NCBI GenBank assembly: GCA_021604865.1
Contig: BQJU01000049.1
Coordinates: forward strand, 1-53,254
Length of the DNA stretch: 53,254 bases
DNA from: Saprospiraceae bacterium
Lineage (GTDB): Bacteria > Bacteroidota > Bacteroidia > Chitinophagales > Saprospiraceae
Direction of reading: 5' to 3'
In this document: in pieces, positions 44,399-53,254 of the stretch
Position numbering within the stretch: position 1 is the first letter of the stretch
Layout of the letters: every line of letters begins with the position of its first letter
Notes under the pieces: model-generated
What the model saw: the letters and a program-made list of their open reading frames with translations, nothing else
The model's database searches: none
What the model was told of the DNA's origin: nothing
Program-made: the position numbers and the translations under genes

Positions 44399-44426
44399 TT
44401 AAGTGAAAAATATACACTTCACTTAA
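44399..44426. promoter_or_regulatory. 9-bp inverted repeat upstream of the Trypco1/NLR cassette
   Basis: TTAAGTGAA (44399-44407) and TTCACTTAA (44418-44426) are exact inverted copies around a 10-base AT-rich loop. It lies 88 bases upstream of the cassette start and 64 bases after the FAD-monooxygenase stop. It could be a dimeric repressor operator or a weak terminator without a T-run. Confidence 0.45.
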
Positions 44427-44489
44427 AGATGAGTAATGTCAAAAGGTTCGGGCAGACAACTTTTTCTTGCTAAAAAAGCTCGTCTTTAA

Positions 44490-45638
44490 CTATTTAGCAT
44501 CCAAAAAATCAACCGCTTCAATCTTTTTCATTTGTTTGGCGCTAACTGAAGTGGGCATACTTCTCAAGACAACATTCCGCAACCAGATCAATAAAGGATT
44601 TTCTAATTGTGCCAGTTGTCCAATTTTCCAAGAGGTATCGGTAATCCATTTTGTCCTTTTCAGCCTACGTTTTTCAAAAGTTCGAAAGGCTTGTTCAAAG
44701 TCGGTTTCCCGAGACATACATTGAGCGATCGTTGCCGCATCCTCTATCGCCTGACACGCACCTTGTCCCATGTTAGGGGTCGTGGCATGAGCGGCATCTC
44801 CAATCAGCACTATCCGCCCAAAAGCAAACTGATTTATTGGCCTTATATCCAGAATATCGTTGTGAATCAAGCTGTTATCCAAAGTGTGTTTTAGAATTTC
44901 AGGGATAGGATCATGGTATCTTCTGAAGTGATGCTGTAGATCGGCTACCGTATAGGATTTGAATTTTGGATTATTAAAAGAAGTGTTCACACAGGCAAAC
45001 CAATATAAGGTTTTATCAGCCAGAGGTATTAATCCAAAACGGCCATCAGGACCCCAGGTTTCAGAGGTCTCGTCGATATTTAGGGTGTGGTTATTAATGA
45101 TGGCACGCCAGCAGGTATATCCGGCATATCGGGAACTGGCAGACGGCACTAACTTTTGTCTGATTACCGAATGAATACCATCGGCAACAATGAGATAATT
45201 GGTAAGATGGGTGCTGCCATTCTTAAAAGTTAGTTCAACCCCGTTATCTGTAGTTTCAAAATGTTCAACTCTTTTATCCAGCTGGATAGCGGAAGGGGCA
45301 AGTTGTGAAAGCAAAATTTGCTGAAGTTTGCCACGGTGAATCGTAAAATTCCCAATATTGGTTGTTTGTTCAAAATTTGTTTTTGTAATGGGTTTTCCGA
45401 AATGATCATAGATTGAAAAAGAGGGCAATATGCGGCCATGTTGTATGACTTCCTGGTAAATACCCAGCTCCTTAAATGCTATCATTGCATTGATGCCCAA
45501 TCCCAATCCGGCACCAAGGGGTTCAATTTGTTTGCTTGCCTCAAAGATTTGAACGTCTATTCCGATTCTATGGAGTGCGATAGCTGTTGTAAGTCCCGCT
45601 ATGCCTCCGCCGATTATTGTTACTGTTTGATGTTTCAT
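44490..45638 (-). CDS. FAD-dependent monooxygenase (aromatic hydroxylase type)
   Basis: A 382-residue group A flavoprotein monooxygenase. FAD dinucleotide site: VTIIGGGIAGLTTAIALHR. The middle motif (YLIVADGIHSVIRQKL) is the D-G family fingerprint, and RIVLIGDAAHATTPNMGQGACQ is the second FAD-ribose GD motif. The family includes 3-hydroxybenzoate 6-hydroxylase, zeaxanthin epoxidase and TetX-type proteins, which use NAD(P)H and O2 to hydroxylate or epoxidise a substrate in the cytoplasm. The substrate is not determinable. It stands between the NLR-like cassette and the decayed KilA-N/RhuM genes, with no obvious partner. Confidence 0.9.
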   Translation of the reverse strand: MKHQTVTIIGGGIAGLTTAIALHRIGIDVQIFEASKQIEPLGAGLGLGINAMIAFKELGIYQEVIQHGRILPSFSIYDHFGKPITKTNFEQTTNIGNFTIHRGKLQQILLSQLAPSAIQLDKRVEHFETTDNGVELTFKNGSTHLTNYLIVADGIHSVIRQKLVPSASSRYAGYTCWRAIINNHTLNIDETSETWGPDGRFGLIPLADKTLYWFACVNTSFNNPKFKSYTVADLQHHFRRYHDPIPEILKHTLDNSLIHNDILDIRPINQFAFGRIVLIGDAAHATTPNMGQGACQAIEDAATIAQCMSRETDFEQAFRTFEKRRLKRTKWITDTSWKIGQLAQLENPLLIWLRNVVLRSMPTSVSAKQMKKIEAVDFLDAK

Positions 45639-45785
45639 ATATCATGAATTATAGGTTTATCCTTTTCGAATAACGCCCATCCCTCATCAATGTTACTCAC
45701 AATATAGTGGGATATTTTTAAAAGTTCGACCCTTTGCAGGACACCTTTTGAACGAATAGTTATTCCCGTACAAAGGGCGTAATTT

Positions 45786-46679
45786 TTATTTGATTACTTC
45801 CTTCAAAATATCCTGGTGGTAGGTACGTACTTTTCCAAAGCGCTCATCATGTGCAGTGCCGGTCGAGATTTGTTTCTCACGGCTTAACATGGTCGCAGCT
45901 TTGCCCCATTCTTTAGCCTTGTGCAACGGGCAGGGAGTTTTGTTCAAAGAACAATACCCGGCAATCGTATAATAGCCTTAGTCAACGGATTTTATTTTGG
46001 CCTCTATTGATATGATTTTATCGCCAAGGGTTTTGATTTCTTCCTGAATCTCAGTATTGAGTAGTTCCTGACGTTCCCAGAGGCGCACCTGCATCTTAAA
46101 AAGATCGAGCAGGGAACTTGGTGCATTCTTAATCCGCGCTTCATTGAGAGCATATCCATCAATGAGGTACTGTTTCAAAATCTTGGTCGCCCATTGTCGA
46201 AATTCTACACCGCGCTGTGACTTAGAGCATGTTTGGAGGTCGGCTTTGGAAGCGAAAAGCGTCAATTTTTTGATGAGACAAGGCTTTTTTTGAAGTGCAT
46301 ACTCAAAGGTACGGACAAAAAAAGTAACGCAGTATCATCAGAAAAGTGATCCTTTGCAGCCCAATGGTTGGCCTCCAAACATGCTCTTAACGCGGTAGCC
46401 AACTGATATAACCACATCAAGATTATAGTGATCTACTTGGTAAACCTTACCATCAGCAGCAGTTGTTGCAAAATTTGCAACAACTGAATTTTTATCTAGC
46501 TCTCTCTCTTTAAAAATATTGTTTATATGCCTTGAAATAACAGATTTATCGCGCTGAAATAATTCTACAAGATGTGCCTGAGTAAGCCATACAGTATCGT
46601 AGTCCGTTGTTACTTCAAGCTTTGCTTCGCCATCTACACTCTCAAATACGATGACATCCTTATTTTGCTGATCATCCAT
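45786..46679 (-). pseudogene. RhuM-family gene disrupted by a MITE and an in-frame stop
   Basis: The N-terminal part (46679 to about 46387) reads ETVWL-type RhuM sequence: DTVWLTQAHLVELFQRDKSV, VISVGYRVK. The 162-bp element then interrupts it (in-frame stop at 46338). Past the element the frame resumes exactly with SQRGVEFRQWATKILKQYL. Removing the element and one TTA copy restores GYRVKSQRGVEFR. Further on, a TAA at 45978-45980 is followed in the same frame by GYYTIAGYCSLNKTPCPL and RFGKVRTYHQDILKEVIK to the stop at 45786, a C-terminus of the Bacteroidota KilA-N/antirepressor type. RhuM proteins are phage-like or virulence-associated DNA-binding-like proteins of uncertain role. The start ATG overlaps the end of the upstream KilA-N remnant by 8 bases. 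Confidence 0.85.
46225..46386. mobile_element. 162-bp MITE inserted in rhuM, with TTA target duplication
   Basis: Ends GAGCATGTTTGGAGG (46225-46239) and its exact inverted copy at 46372-46386. Flanked by TTA at 46222-46224 and 46387-46389; the uninterrupted gene would carry one TTA. There is no transposase, so it is non-autonomous. GAG termini and a 3-bp TNA duplication are the marks of the IS1031 subgroup of the IS5 family, from memory, so an IS of that kind probably mobilises it. Related copies are at 1-148, 5832-5993 and (short) 22219-22291. Confidence 0.85.
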
Positions 46680-47125
46680 GTCTTAAATCATTATTTTGTT
46701 CCTGCTGTTCCCATTGTTCGGCTAATAAACGTAATGTGGTGGCAAAACCGGAAGGAGCAATTTCACGAAGACGAGTTTCTCCAGAAAGGAGGAGTTCCTG
46801 AATTCGATCATAAGCCCACAATTCAAAACGAGGACTGAGCCAGGCAGCAAATTTGAGGGCGAGTTTTTGTCCCCTGTAGACTTTCAGCCGCATCGCCGCC
46901 CTTGATCACTTGTAAAGTTTCACGTTCATGAGCGATATGGGAATTCCCATATCGCTCATTGAGTAGGATAATATATTCTTTGGTACTCTTTAATCTAAGA
47001 AAATCTGCTACCAATTTTCCCTTAAATGGCTTTGCCATTTCAGTAGCATTAATCATCTTATTACCATCTGAAAACTCAAAGCTGATTTTCTGGTCTTCAT
47101 AATCGAACATAGTTATTTGACTCAT
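46672..47125 (-). pseudogene. KilA-N domain gene, frameshifted
   Basis: The N-terminal 75 residues from ATG 47125 (MSQITMFDYEDQKISFEFS, NKMINATEMAKPFKGKLVAD, RYGNSHIAHERETLQVIKGG) are a KilA-N DNA-binding domain. The frame then fails near 46880-46892, and the remainder continues in another frame: KLALKFAAWLSPRFELWAYD, ELLLSGETRLREIAPSGF, LRLLAEQWEQQEQNN. The expected G-T-W-x-x-x-K-L-A-L-K-F junction is missing several residues, pointing to a small deletion not divisible by three. The end overlaps the RhuM-like start by 8 bases (ATGGATGA), so the two were translationally coupled. KilA-N proteins are phage and accessory-element regulators. Confidence 0.8.
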
Positions 47126-47160
47126 TTCTAAAATTTTAGAAATCCTTTTTAACCTGAACT

Positions 47161-48891
47161 TCAAAACCCCCAGCCATACTCTAGCCGCCCCCGCCATTCC
47201 GAAAAACCAATTCCCGAAGATTGGTCTTTTGCAGATCTGTGAATATAGGCGGTGATTAAGGAAAAACGATGTTGTTTATGTGGCTGATAAGTAATCCGGT
47301 TTTGCCAGGTAAAAATGTTGTTGATCCATCGGCCCTGGGTCGCAATAGCAGAATAGGATAGGGTAGTGGAAGGCTGTAATTGGTCATTGGCAAATGAGGT
47401 GCTGATACCAATACTCGGCGCTAGGGAAACCGTTTTTAGTTGTGGTAAGACACTATAATTTGCCTGAAAGGCTGTTGTTAGGTTGAACTTACTTCCGGCA
47501 GGTTGGTATTGATGGGCCAATTGGGCTAGCCAAAAGTTGTTTTGTCGTTCGGGGTTTACTTCCTCATTTTCTATGCTATTGGCTTTTTGATGAGCCAACA
47601 TTAGGGAAAGTAGCGAGGTCTGCTTTTCAGAAAGGTTGTAGGTGCCGGCCAGGCTAATATTTTCATTAACCAAAACCAAAACAATAGAATCTACCAATTG
47701 GAAGGGGTTTGAAAACGACCTTAGACGGTTGGTGTTACTAAAGTTGGAATAGGCCAGGTTGAAAGAAACTTTTGAATTGACGATTACATTTGCGTTCACA
47801 TTACCCACCAATCTTACCGAAGTATTGATCTCGTTGCCACTAAGGTTATTGCGTTGAACCCCTAGCTTGCCCATAAGATTGACTTTCTTTTTAAAGATGC
47901 TGGCCGTTACACCTCCTGTGAAGTTTTCGATATCGTTGTTGAAAAATAAAGTACCAAGGGAGCGATAGCCCGGATCAATTCTTTCGTGCTCAAGTTGGAT
48001 GCTACCAAAATTGGTTTGGAACCCCAGGCTTGTTTTCATTGCATTATTGAAACGGGTGGAGGTTAAGGGTTGGATCAGGCCACCTACTCGTTTAAAAAAG
48101 GTTAGGTCATCTGGTCGGGCGTGACTATTGAGGTCACGAGTAAAAATACTATGTGCAAAGTCGACCTCCAAAAAAAGGCTTTTGCCAAACTGCTTTTTTC
48201 CATTGAATCCAAGAACTACATTTTCTGCGGGTTTTACAAGCAGGCTATCCAGGGGAATACCAATTGAATCGTCTTCATCTTTAGCTGTAAATAAGATAAC
48301 TGAAAGTCGATCGCGACCATTGTCAAAACCGGTTTTAAATCCCCAACCCATACGTCGGTATGGCGATTCAATGTTTTGCAATTTCTGGAGATCCTCCGCT
48401 CTGGCTCTTTTCAATCGGCCGTACATGGCTGTAAATCGAAAATTGCCTGGACGCAGATCTATCCCCACTCCCCGAAAGCTATGTCCGGTGAGGCTATAAG
48501 GGGATAAGCTCAAGCTCCGGTCTCCCAAGTGTAAAGTAGCCCAACGGTAAGAAGGACTCATCCCCGCAAAGGAATAAGCGGGCAATTGATAATTGAATGC
48601 GGTGCTACGGGTGGAAAATAAACCCGAGATGGGGATTTTAATGCCAAGGAAATCCATTTGTAAATGGGCATGTAAACGCCAGGAAAATGGATTGACTCGG
48701 TTTTCAGAAAGGCCATTCATCGTATAAAATTGTAGGCTACTTTGTATTGCCCCAGTTATTTTGAATGGAGTATTTTCCAGCCGGCTTCTTGTTTCAGTGA
48801 TTAGGTTTTCGACATCCTGCCCCTGCAATGTAAAAGGGAATATCGTTGCAACAGACACAAGAAGGTAAACGATAACGATATATTTATACAT
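47161..48891 (-). CDS. Barrel-like outer-membrane protein paired with the giant adhesin
   Basis: A 576-residue exported protein. The signal peptide is about 1-24 (ending T-L-Q-G-Q). From residue 40 onward it is a long series of amphipathic strands with Y/F/W caps (HAHLQMDFLGIKIPISGLFS, WATLHLGDRSLSLSPYSLTG, VGIDLRPGNFRFTAMYGRL, HRFSLITAYIHRSA), ending with the aromatic strand WRGRLEYGWGF. This suits an outer-membrane beta-barrel with C-terminal Phe. It does not resemble the roughly 300-residue PorP/SprF partners of SprB. It lies 12 bases after the giant adhesin gene, so the two are translated from one message. A role in anchoring or assembling the adhesin is plausible but unproven. Family not recognised. 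Confidence 0.65.
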   Translation of the reverse strand: MYKYIVIVYLLVSVATIFPFTLQGQDVENLITETRSRLENTPFKITGAIQSSLQFYTMNGLSENRVNPFSWRLHAHLQMDFLGIKIPISGLFSTRSTAFNYQLPAYSFAGMSPSYRWATLHLGDRSLSLSPYSLTGHSFRGVGIDLRPGNFRFTAMYGRLKRARAEDLQKLQNIESPYRRMGWGFKTGFDNGRDRLSVILFTAKDEDDSIGIPLDSLLVKPAENVVLGFNGKKQFGKSLFLEVDFAHSIFTRDLNSHARPDDLTFFKRVGGLIQPLTSTRFNNAMKTSLGFQTNFGSIQLEHERIDPGYRSLGTLFFNNDIENFTGGVTASIFKKKVNLMGKLGVQRNNLSGNEINTSVRLVGNVNANVIVNSKVSFNLAYSNFSNTNRLRSFSNPFQLVDSIVLVLVNENISLAGTYNLSEKQTSLLSLMLAHQKANSIENEEVNPERQNNFWLAQLAHQYQPAGSKFNLTTAFQANYSVLPQLKTVSLAPSIGISTSFANDQLQPSTTLSYSAIATQGRWINNIFTWQNRITYQPHKQHRFSLITAYIHRSAKDQSSGIGFSEWRGRLEYGWGF

Positions 48892-48903
48892 AAGAGGGGT
48901 GGC

Positions 48904-51900
48904 TTATTGGATGATAAAATTAATGGATCTCCATTCGCTGGCAGTCTGTATCTGTGCGATATAATTTCCTGGTGAAGCATTAGTCATGGAAAAAATTTCC
49001 TGGAAGGTAGCTGCTCCCGAGAGCGCTCTACTTTCCACCAATATCCCATTATCTCTATAAAGTCGTATTTGTAGGGGAATAGGCTGGTCCAGAACTACTT
49101 TGATTTGAAATTGCCCGGTATTGGGATTCGGGAATAGCACGTATTCAAGGATTTCTGTAAATCCATTTCCAGGGTTTCCTCCTAATTGGCCAGGGTCGCT
49201 GTAAATAGTAATTTCCTTTTCAAGGATTTCAACGCAATCACCTAGGTGAATTTCCATACCAATGGTATAAACGCCCGCTGAAAAAAACTGTAATTCTATC
49301 TGGTTCAAAAATGTATCAACAACTTCAATTTCATTTTCATTGACCAGCCACCTGATACTATCCGGAGCTGGCCAGGATACCTCTACTGCAAAAATGGATT
49401 CGTCAATTAAACCTTCAGAAGGCAGCAAAAAGCGGGGCGTGAAAAATGTTCCCAATTCTGTTGCTAAGATAGAGTCGGTAAAAAGGCATCCAACCTCGTT
49501 TTCTGCCAGGAAATGATAGACTCCGCTATTGGAAACTTCCAGGTCTTCATCACTCGCAACTACAAGAGCTCCTAAGCTCCATTCATAGTGAAAATTGGGT
49601 TGATTAAGCGGGTAACTTAAAGTTTGGCCAGCACACAAAAAGACCTCTTTTTTAGGCAATTCGACAAAAAATGGAGGTGGATCGGTTAAGACAATGTCCA
49701 AAGAATCAGAACAGCCATTATCATCGGTTACAGTTAGCGCATAACTGCCCGCTTCGATTCCGGATAGGAATGGCCCATCCGATCCATCACTCCATGAAAA
49801 ATTGTAGACTCCATTTCCAACTATTGCTACCTGAATGCTACCATTGGCATCATTTGCACATATTGGGGGGATAACCTCCATTGTTTGTATCTGAAAATCT
49901 ACCGGAGCATCTAGAACTACGAGCATGGTATCAGAAAAACATTCTAGATTGGTGGCACCCATAATGACTTGGTAATTTCCAATGCCAAGATTGGGGAAAT
50001 GGTTGTCAGAATACCAGCTTTGTCCCCCGTCAATAGAATACAAATAATCTTCTCCATCTTCAAATGGATTGATGGTGATCAATCCATCTTCTATACTACA
50101 AGCACTTGGAGCAATAGAGTCTATTGAGGCAATAATTGGCACAACTGTATTGACAAGTTCTACGGGAATAGTACGAGAGCAGTCAGAATTTTGATCTAGC
50201 ATCAGTAAATTATAAATCCCCGCACCTAGGTCAGAAAAAATGGAGTCGGTTTGCCAGGTTTCCCCCTGATCAATACTTAATAAAATGGAGGGATCAAGGC
50301 CCCAAAGGACTATCTTCCCATCTTGGCTCCCACAGCCATCCGGCAATTCAATGTTTAAGGAGTCGAATGTCGGTAACGGGGAAACATTTAGATTTAAATG
50401 GAGCACATCAAAACACTCCAATGCATTGACTACAGGTAGATAGTAGTGCCCGGCTTCTGTAAAAGAGCTATCAAATAATTCAAAGATTTCTCCAGCACAA
50501 ATTTGGGCTTCGATCAGGCTGGTATCGGGAGGAATTACATCGAGATTTACAATAATTGTGCTATCACACCCCGTATTACTAGAAAGCGAAACTATATGGA
50601 ATCCTGCGTTAGTTAGAGTATCATTGCCGAATATGAAATAATCCCCTGTACAAATACTTTCGTGAATAGCTGTCCAAAAAGTATCCTGGACGCTCAGGGT
50701 AAGGAAAATGATACTGTCGCAGCCATTTTGTCCGGAGAATGTAGCCATATAATCTCCAGTTTCGGTATAATAGTCATCGCCCAAATGATAGGATTCTCCC
50801 TGGCAGATAGTGGCATCAAGCTCTACTTCAATCTGCCCACCATTTGTAGCTGTAAGTTCTATTTGTTCATCGTGGATAAGGGCACAATTGCTGTTTTCAT
50901 TTCTCACCCAAATAGAGTAGGAACCAGTATTCAATTGGGTGAACAGGCCGTTTGTCAATTGCCAATTTTGCCCCTGATTGATGCTATATTCTACATTGCC
51001 ATCGCTTTCAGCAATAATTTCAATGCTACCAGTAGGTGTTTCGCAGCCTTCAGGATTGACGATATGAATATCGATGATTTCCGGATTGGGTAGTTCAATG
51101 ATTTCGATGAGGCTGGTATGTTCCCATTCGCAGAGTGAACTTACCGACCTGATTCGTATGGGATATTCGCCAGGAATCAAGTTTGAAAAAAGGTTGTAAG
51201 CGGAATAGTTCAAACCACCATCAATACTGTATTCATACTCAGTATTGTCAGGAGGAGTGATAGAGATACTCCCGGTATCTTCCTCACAATCAGTAGCATT
51301 AATCACTTCTACATCAAGTGAAATTGTAGCAACTGGGTAGGTTATAGATATCGAAAATTCGTGAATTAATGGGCAGCTTAAGCCTGGCCCGTTCACCAGT
51401 ATCGAATATTCATCGGGTCCTAATTGAGAGAAAACAGGCTCTGGTTGCCAGGTAATTCCGCCGTCAATGCTATAACTTAATGCCTGACCCACATAATCAA
51501 TATGAATGACCCCATCATTTATTCCACAAGCTGTAGGGGAGATGATGACTGGGGAAAGGTCAGTCACTTCGGGAGGGTTGTTTAGAATGATAGTTTCAGA
51601 ATAATTAATGATACAAGTACTTCCCTGTGTGCGTGCCCAAACTAGATATGTTCCACCAGAGACGTTATTGAAGGCGTTATCCGTCTGCCAGCTAACCCCT
51701 TGATCTATGCTAAATTCAAAGCCTTGAGGTTCACCTTCCAATGTGATAATAATCGAACCATCCGTTTGTTGACAACCCGAGGGAGGTGAGATGAGAATGG
51801 TGTCAATTGTAGCAAGGGCAGGGCTAATAAGTTCAATCGGATGGAGAAAAGACACCGGACAAGAAAAATCCGCATTGCTGACCATGATTTCATAGATTCC

Positions 51901-53254
51901 AGCCGAAAGGTTGTTGAAAATTGGATTTTCACTCCAGCTTATACCGCCATCAATACTGTATTGCAGCGTGATACCCGGACCATTAGCTTCTATATTAATA
52001 CTGCCATTAGGGAGAGAACAATCAGAGGGATCTATTGCCTCAACCTCTATAATATTGGGCACCCCAGTCCCTCCCAAAATGAATGCCCCGAAATCAGTGG
52101 TACAGGTCCCATTCAAATTGCTTAACCAGATTTGGTAGACACCTACAGATAGATTTGAAAATGTTGACGTTTCCACCCAAGTTTGCCCTGCATCAATACT
52201 GTATAATAAATCCCCATTTCCTTCAGCCACCAAGTTGATCGACCCTGTATTTTCAGTACAATTGGCAGGAGGGGCGAGGACCACATCAATCAAGGAGGGA
52301 GGACTTGGCTCGATGAGTTGGATGGAAATATTATGACCAACTTGACATGTTCCATCCGAATTCCGGATTAAAATATCGTAATCCCCATTTGATAGGCCAT
52401 CAAAAGAGCCGGAATTGCCCCAATCTATACCGCCATTAATGCTGTATTCAAAGCTACCGATTCCTGCTGAAGCGGTTATTAGAATGGAGCCGTTATTGAG
52501 GTTGCAATCTGTAGGTTGAGTTGCTGAAACATTGAGGATGACTGGGCTTGGAGGTTCTACTAGAATGGTGGGATCGGTCAGGATGGTTTCACATTGTCCA
52601 TTGTTTCGTCTTACACCCGCAGTATAGGTACCAGGTGGCAAAAAGTTGAAAGAGTTATCGGCAATCCAGGTTTGTCCACCATTAATCGTAAATTCAAAAT
52701 TTGTTGGATCACCCTCAATGACGATATCGATTCTACCATCCTCCATACCACAATCCGTTGGGTTCATGGGATTGATAGAAAGAATGACTGCCGCCTCGGG
52801 CTCCTCCATTAGAATGGGGCTGGCATTGGAAACGGTGCAAGTTTCATCAATATTTCGCACAGCAGCAAGGTAAGTATCTGCGGGAAGTCCGGTGAAAGAA
52901 GCATTTAATGACCAGTTATTTCCTCCATCAATGGAATATTGATAGGTGCCGATTCCGCCACTTACGTGAAATAGAATGGTCCCGTCATTAAGCCCGCAAT
53001 CACTTGGATCTGTGACTTCAACAAAATCAATTTGAGGTGATGAAGGCCCGGTAAGCTGGATTGTTCCATAATTAACTGGGCAGGTACCATTTATATTGCT
53101 GACCATGACTTGGTAGGCTCCATTGCCAAGGTTGGTGAAAATATTGCTGGTTTGCCAACTATCTCCACCGTCAATGGAGAATCGCAATGGTGAGATTCCC
53201 CCTGAAGCTTCTATAATAATGCTACCATCTGTCAAACCACAATCCGAGACATTT
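48904..53254 (-). CDS. Giant SprB-like T9SS surface adhesin (5' end beyond window)
   Basis: The reading frame is open to the window edge, so the 1450 residues seen are a C-terminal part and the real start is outside; the TTG at 53235 is internal. About twelve copies of an ~85-residue module (DCG..DG-S-I, then Y-S-I-D-G-G-x-x-W, then F-x-x-L-x-x-G-x-Y) run from the edge to about 50000. One true SprB repeat follows (ANDANGSIQVAIVG, FSWSDGSDG, VTDDNGCS). Three ~60-residue ICxGE modules (ICQGESYHLGDDYY, ICTGDYFIFG, ICAGEIFELF) sit within the series. The last 80 residues are a T9SS sorting domain (VLFPNPNTGQFQIKV, GNYIAQI). It is likely a gliding or attachment adhesin on the cell surface. Confidence 0.88.
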   Translation of the reverse strand, partial: NVSDCGLTDGSIIIEASGGISPLRFSIDGGDSWQTSNIFTNLGNGAYQVMVSNINGTCPVNYGTIQLTGPSSPQIDFVEVTDPSDCGLNDGTILFHVSGGIGTYQYSIDGGNNWSLNASFTGLPADTYLAAVRNIDETCTVSNASPILMEEPEAAVILSINPMNPTDCGMEDGRIDIVIEGDPTNFEFTINGGQTWIADNSFNFLPPGTYTAGVRRNNGQCETILTDPTILVEPPSPVILNVSATQPTDCNLNNGSILITASAGIGSFEYSINGGIDWGNSGSFDGLSNGDYDILIRNSDGTCQVGHNISIQLIEPSPPSLIDVVLAPPANCTENTGSINLVAEGNGDLLYSIDAGQTWVETSTFSNLSVGVYQIWLSNLNGTCTTDFGAFILGGTGVPNIIEVEAIDPSDCSLPNGSINIEANGPGITLQYSIDGGISWSENPIFNNLSAGIYEIMVSNADFSCPVSFLHPIELISPALATIDTILISPPSGCQQTDGSIIITLEGEPQGFEFSIDQGVSWQTDNAFNNVSGGTYLVWARTQGSTCIINYSETIILNNPPEVTDLSPVIISPTACGINDGVIHIDYVGQALSYSIDGGITWQPEPVFSQLGPDEYSILVNGPGLSCPLIHEFSISITYPVATISLDVEVINATDCEEDTGSISITPPDNTEYEYSIDGGLNYSAYNLFSNLIPGEYPIRIRSVSSLCEWEHTSLIEIIELPNPEIIDIHIVNPEGCETPTGSIEIIAESDGNVEYSINQGQNWQLTNGLFTQLNTGSYSIWVRNENSNCALIHDEQIELTATNGGQIEVELDATICQGESYHLGDDYYTETGDYMATFSGQNGCDSIIFLTLSVQDTFWTAIHESICTGDYFIFGNDTLTNAGFHIVSLSSNTGCDSTIIVNLDVIPPDTSLIEAQICAGEIFELFDSSFTEAGHYYLPVVNALECFDVLHLNLNVSPLPTFDSLNIELPDGCGSQDGKIVLWGLDPSILLSIDQGETWQTDSIFSDLGAGIYNLLMLDQNSDCSRTIPVELVNTVVPIIASIDSIAPSACSIEDGLITINPFEDGEDYLYSIDGGQSWYSDNHFPNLGIGNYQVIMGATNLECFSDTMLVVLDAPVDFQIQTMEVIPPICANDANGSIQVAIVGNGVYNFSWSDGSDGPFLSGIEAGSYALTVTDDNGCSDSLDIVLTDPPPFFVELPKKEVFLCAGQTLSYPLNQPNFHYEWSLGALVVASDEDLEVSNSGVYHFLAENEVGCLFTDSILATELGTFFTPRFLLPSEGLIDESIFAVEVSWPAPDSIRWLVNENEIEVVDTFLNQIELQFFSAGVYTIGMEIHLGDCVEILEKEITIYSDPGQLGGNPGNGFTEILEYVLFPNPNTGQFQIKVVLDQPIPLQIRLYRDNGILVESRALSGAATFQEIFSMTNASPGNYIAQIQTASEWRSINFIIQ

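Noticed and set aside
53235-53254. TTG at 53235 as the start of the giant adhesin
   Set aside because: The frame stays open to the window edge with in-frame repeat sequence, so the true start is outside.

Overview
The window reads as chromosomal DNA of a Bacteroidota bacterium, most probably from the Saprospirales (Lewinella/Haliscomenobacter-like). The grounds are: four secreted proteins ending in a type IX secretion (T9SS) C-terminal sorting domain, SprB-type adhesin repeats, a SusC/SusD pair, Bacteroidota promoters (TTTG then TAnnTTTG), AT-rich spacers, and the many proteins ending their signal peptide in A-Q. The exact lineage is inferred. No rRNA, tRNA, CRISPR array or complete IS was seen.

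Layout. 1-4222: end of a small inverted-repeat element, then a T9SS-exported protein with PKD domains and three blue-copper-like domains. 4506-10037: LytTR response regulator, lipocalin-like lipoprotein, another copy of the element, two envelope proteins of unknown function and an AraC-type regulator. 10045-14754 (minus strand): secreted subtilisin, then a group of sulfotransferase-like protein, class IV aminotransferase and helical-backbone metal receptor, preceded by a YegP-like protein. 14951-19666: outer-membrane barrel, GH63-like glycosidase, unknown secreted protein, BASS-family transporter, AI-2E-family permease. 19959-29841: M20 amidohydrolase, glutaminase, Gfo/Idh/MocA oxidoreductase and both glutamate synthase subunits, largely a glutamate/ammonia block. 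29953-36218: murQ, SusD, SusC and a DeoR-family regulator, linked by recurring TTGCAA words, probably an amino-sugar (MurNAc-type) uptake and catabolism locus. 36468-41678: trimeric-fibre-like protein and T9SS metzincin protease, a compact repeat block, and a four-repeat secreted protein. 41855-44311: the most interesting locus, described below. 44490-48891: FAD monooxygenase, two decayed KilA-N/RhuM genes, a barrel-like protein. 48904-53254: a giant SprB-like T9SS adhesin, cut by the window edge.

The best candidate for an under-described system is the two-gene cassette at 41855-44311. A small Trypco1-like protein is followed three bases later by a single polypeptide that joins a trypsin-like protease, an NB-ARC/STAND ATPase and TPR repeats. 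This is the architecture of an NLR-like conflict (anti-phage or self/non-self) switch in which the protease would be the effector. A 9-bp-arm inverted repeat lies in its upstream region. It sits about 2 kb from a decayed KilA-N/RhuM pair, so this part of the window looks like accessory DNA.

A second theme is a non-autonomous mobile element of about 162 bp with ends GAGCATGTTTGGAGG. Four copies or relatives are present. One interrupts the RhuM-like gene and is flanked by a 3-bp direct repeat (TTA). A 73-bp relative is flanked by TCA. The TNA target and GAG ends point to the IS1031 branch of the IS5 family as the parent.
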